Part shown: one piece after another, positions 6,408-8,033 of the stretch
How positions within the stretch are numbered: position 1 is the first letter of the stretch
Layout: every line of letters starts with the position of its first letter
Assembly (NCBI GenBank): GCA_012799265.1
Contig: JAAZLP010000189.1
Coordinates: 1-8,033, forward strand
Length of the DNA stretch: 8,033 nucleotides
Direction: 5' to 3'
DNA from: Phyllobacteriaceae bacterium
GTDB taxonomy: Bacteria > Pseudomonadota > Alphaproteobacteria > Rhizobiales > Devosiaceae
Program-made: the position numbers and the translations under genes
Notes under the pieces: generated by a model
Told to the model about the DNA's origin: nothing
What the model saw: the letters and a program-made list of their open reading frames with translations, nothing else
Database searches by the model: none

Positions 6408-6434
6408 GTCGCATTTGCGGCGGGGTTTTTCTTT
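6402..6434 (+). terminator. Inward terminator at IS left end
   Basis: An 11-pair stem, 6402-6412 with 6417-6427, with one T-G pair (6409/6420) and loop ATTT, then TTTTTCTTT through 6434. It reads on the + strand, so transcripts of the SH3 gene entering the IS should end here before running antisense through the transposase. It overlaps the inverted repeat. Confidence 0.8.
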
Positions 6435-6482
6435 GTGGCTGTTTTTTGAGGAGTGGATAATTGGTTTGAGGCGTTGTTGGCC

Positions 6483-7853
6483 CTAACTGGGGCTCGGTGT
6501 TGGGGCTTTGGTCAGGGTCAGGGCCATCTTTTTGATATTTTGGGCGGCGGCGGCGAGCAGGCACTGGACGCGGACGCGCCACAAACTTCGGAACCGGGCA
6601 TAGCGATGACCATGCAATTGCTTGGCATCGGCGAAGGATCGCTCCACCGTCTCCTTTCGTCGTTTGTACACCGCCTTGCCCCAATCGGTGAGCCTGTGGG
6701 CATCAACCCGTTCGCGCGCTTCGGTCCAGACATGGCGGGTGATGGTGCGCTGGGCCTTGGCATTTGAGGTGCACGAGGCCAGCAAGGGGCAGACCCGGCA
6801 GATGGCGGGATCGCTCCGATAGTGCCTGTAGCCGTTGCGATCGGTGGTCGCGTAGGCCAGCACTTGCCCCTGAGGGCAGCGATAGCCATCGGCCTGAGCG
6901 TCATAGGCAAAGCGCGACTTGCGCATCATGCCCGGCTTGGGCGGGGTGGGGTTGCGATAGCCGGTCACTCCCAGGATCTGCCGTTCCTCAAGGCCGCGGG
7001 CAATCCCGGCAGTGGCATAGCCGGCATCGAGCCCGACTGCCCCAACCGTAAAGCCAAAACGCTCGCGCTGCCGGTCCAGGCGCGACAGGTAGACGATGGA
7101 GTCATGCACGTTGGCGGGGGTGGCATGGGTGTCGGTAATGATCCCGAGCCGGCCATCCACCGTGCGATGATCGAGATAGAAAAAGCCCTTGGGCTTGCCC
7201 TCGCGCACCATGTACCCAGCCTCCGGATCGGTGCGGCTGATCTTGGTCTGCTTGTGCTCGGCCTGGCGCTCTGCAGGCTTGAGCGGCGCCTTGTCGTGGG
7301 CCGCACGATCCGCCTCGACAGCCTGGTCCAGATCGGCCCAGTAGTCCGCCCGCGACTTGGCGACCAGCGCCAGATCGTACTTGCCCTTGTTGGCATTGGC
7401 TTTCAGATGCGTGCTGTCGGTGTAGAGCACCGTCCCATCCACCAGCCCATGGCCAATGGCCTGCTCAAGGATGGCATCAAAAATATCCTGGGCCACGCTG
7501 GGATCGGTAAAGCGTCGCCGCCGGTTCTGGCTCAAGGTCGAGGCATCGAACACCTTCTCGGTCAGCTTGAGCCGCAGGAACCAGCGATAGGCCACGTTGA
7601 CCGCAATCTCGCGCACCAATTGCCGCTCGGACCGGATGCCGAACAGGTAGCCGATGAACAGCGCCTTGAACATCAGCGTCGGATCGAGCGCAGGGCGACC
7701 GTTGTCGGCGCAATAAAGCCCCGCAACGCGGTCATGAATAAACGAAAAATCGATCACCGCTTCGATCTTGCGCAGCAGGTGGTCGGCGGGAACCAGCTCT
7801 TCGAGCGTTACCATCTCTAAAGCGGTCTGTTCGGGGCCAGGTTTTCGCAACAT
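6483..7853 (-). CDS. IS1182-type DDE transposase
   Basis: 456 residues from ATG 7853; a TTG at 7868 would add five but lies in the T-run of the end hairpin. The N-terminal part (about 10-120) is the DUF772-like DNA-binding region, with DPTLMFKALFIGYLFGIRSE at 57-76. The RNase H-like core carries D146 (LYTDSTHLKAN), D276 (GLDAGYA) and E404 (ETVERSFADAK), a plausible complete DDE triad, with HGHRYARFR at 414-422. Cys326, Cys352, Cys355 and Cys361 lie between D276 and E404, the Cys-rich insertion common in this family and possibly zinc-binding. No frameshift or stop interrupts it, so the enzyme is probably functional. No good ribosome site or promoter is visible, and the upstream hairpin may keep expression low. 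Confidence 0.93.
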   Translation of the reverse strand: MLRKPGPEQTALEMVTLEELVPADHLLRKIEAVIDFSFIHDRVAGLYCADNGRPALDPTLMFKALFIGYLFGIRSERQLVREIAVNVAYRWFLRLKLTEKVFDASTLSQNRRRRFTDPSVAQDIFDAILEQAIGHGLVDGTVLYTDSTHLKANANKGKYDLALVAKSRADYWADLDQAVEADRAAHDKAPLKPAERQAEHKQTKISRTDPEAGYMVREGKPKGFFYLDHRTVDGRLGIITDTHATPANVHDSIVYLSRLDRQRERFGFTVGAVGLDAGYATAGIARGLEERQILGVTGYRNPTPPKPGMMRKSRFAYDAQADGYRCPQGQVLAYATTDRNGYRHYRSDPAICRVCPLLASCTSNAKAQRTITRHVWTEARERVDAHRLTDWGKAVYKRRKETVERSFADAKQLHGHRYARFRSLWRVRVQCLLAAAAQNIKKMALTLTKAPTPSPS

Positions 7854-7865
7854 GACCCAGTGAAT

Positions 7866-7894
7866 CAAAAACCCCCGGCTAACGCCAGGGGTTT
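7866..7894 (-). terminator. Inward terminator at IS right end
   Basis: Read on the minus strand, bases 7894-7884 pair with 7879-7869 (11 pairs, one T-G pair at 7887/7876, loop GTTA), with a T-run over 7871-7867. It faces the transposase start only 13 bases away, so read-through from uppP should be stopped just before the transposase. Confidence 0.7.
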
Positions 7895-7907
7895 GTCAGC
7901 AGTCTGA
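7888..7907 (-). repeat. IS right inverted repeat
   Basis: GGGGTTT followed by GTCAGCAGTCTGA, the reverse complement of the left end with one mismatch (7894). Confidence 0.88.
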
Positions 7908-7930
7908 GCCCCGCTTCTGCGGGGCTTTTT
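7907..7930 (+). terminator. Terminator hairpin right of the IS
   Basis: AGCCCCGC 7907-7914 pairs with GCGGGGCT 7919-7926 around TTCT, followed by TTTT to 7930. It is oriented to end + strand transcripts and probably once ended the SH3 gene transcript before the IS separated them. As a stem it may also help end uppP on the other strand. Confidence 0.75.
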
Positions 7931-7936
7931 GTTGTC

Positions 7937-8033
7937 TCAGAGACCAAAGGCGAGGATGGCGACAAGGCCCGCCGCCCCCACCACGATGCGCCACCAGGCA
8001 AAAGGCGCAAAGCCGTGCTTGGAGACGAAGTCG
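7937..8033 (-). CDS. uppP: C-terminal end of undecaprenyl-diphosphatase (partial)
   Basis: The last 31 residues run from DFVSKHGFAPFAWWRI to a hydrophobic end finishing LAFGL, with TGA at 7939-7937. The pattern F-V-x-x-H-G-F-x-P-F-A-x-W-R-I-V-x-G followed by a membrane helix is the usual C-terminus of UppP/BacA, the membrane enzyme that dephosphorylates undecaprenyl pyrophosphate to recycle the peptidoglycan lipid carrier. The rest of the gene lies beyond the window. It converges on the SH3 gene; the IS sits 29 bases past its stop and leaves the coding end intact. Confidence 0.78.
   Translation of the reverse strand, partial: DFVSKHGFAPFAWWRIVVGAAGLVAILAFGL

Larger units (their letters stand above)
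6388..7907 (-). mobile_element. Complete IS1182-family insertion sequence
   Basis: About 1.52 kb bounded by inverted repeats at 6388-6407 and 7888-7907 (19 of 20 bases match) and filled by one intact DDE transposase on the minus strand. The exact tips could be up to two bases further in, because outer bases TC and GA can be read as flank. I see no direct target duplication longer than that ambiguity. Inward-facing terminator hairpins lie just inside both repeats. The intact reading frame and near-perfect ends suggest a recent insertion. Confidence 0.88.

Noticed and set aside
6822..7820. 332-residue open frame on + opposite the transposase
   Set aside because: It is a shadow of the intact DDE transposase, with no start signal or domain.
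6386..7909. Target-site duplication of the IS
   Set aside because: The bases outside the repeats (left ...GGCG, right GCCC...) do not form a direct repeat; TC/GA at the tips is only the symmetric outer edge.
1..8033. tRNA, rRNA and CRISPR arrays
   Set aside because: No tRNA T-arm or cloverleaf, no rRNA-like stretch, and no regularly spaced repeats of CRISPR length were seen on either strand.

Overview
The window looks like the chromosome of a GC-rich alphaproteobacterium, probably a member of the Hyphomicrobiales (a Devosia-like organism is my best guess). The grounds are overall protein character, an EcfG-type stress promoter, rhizobial-style SH3 envelope proteins, and a DUF1007/NicO metal-transport protein. 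The taxonomy is inference; no rRNA or marker tree can be built here.

Layout. Bases 1-134 hold the C-terminal end of an unrecognised + strand gene. Bases 135-650 hold no convincing gene but are dense in inverted repeats. Their G-T pairings fit only a + strand RNA, so this is a candidate undescribed structured RNA. Two small + strand genes follow: an unrecognised helical protein (678-1034) and a secreted SH3-like protein (1095-1463). A minus-strand block faces them, read in the order LysR regulator (5184-4285), DUF1007-NicO fusion metal transporter (4269-2659), ferrochelatase hemH (2554-1532), and it closes with a good terminator at 1467-1510. A small winged-helix (MarR-like) regulator (5330-5752) is divergent from lysR, and the gap between them holds a textbook LysR operator (T-N11-A inside a perfect inverted repeat). 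Next comes an SH3-domain secreted protein with a Pro/Trp-rich tail (5880-6347), preceded by a perfect match to the alphaproteobacterial general-stress (EcfG) promoter, GGAAC-N16-CGTT.

Bases 6388-7907 are a complete IS1182-type insertion sequence with 20-bp inverted repeats (19/20) and one DDE transposase on the minus strand. Just inside each tip is a terminator-like hairpin facing inward, so host transcription should be stopped on both sides. The element landed between two further hairpins, in the convergent gap between the SH3 gene and a minus-strand gene whose C-terminal 31 residues (7937-8033) look like undecaprenyl-diphosphatase (uppP).

How the genes fit together: the LysR / metal transporter / hemH block suggests metal homeostasis next to haem synthesis, with all three genes on one strand and no clear terminator between transporter and hemH. 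The SH3 proteins and uppP are envelope functions. The most unusual items are the structured non-coding segment, the insulated IS, and the fusion transporter with an EF-hand-like loop and an expandable histidine repeat.
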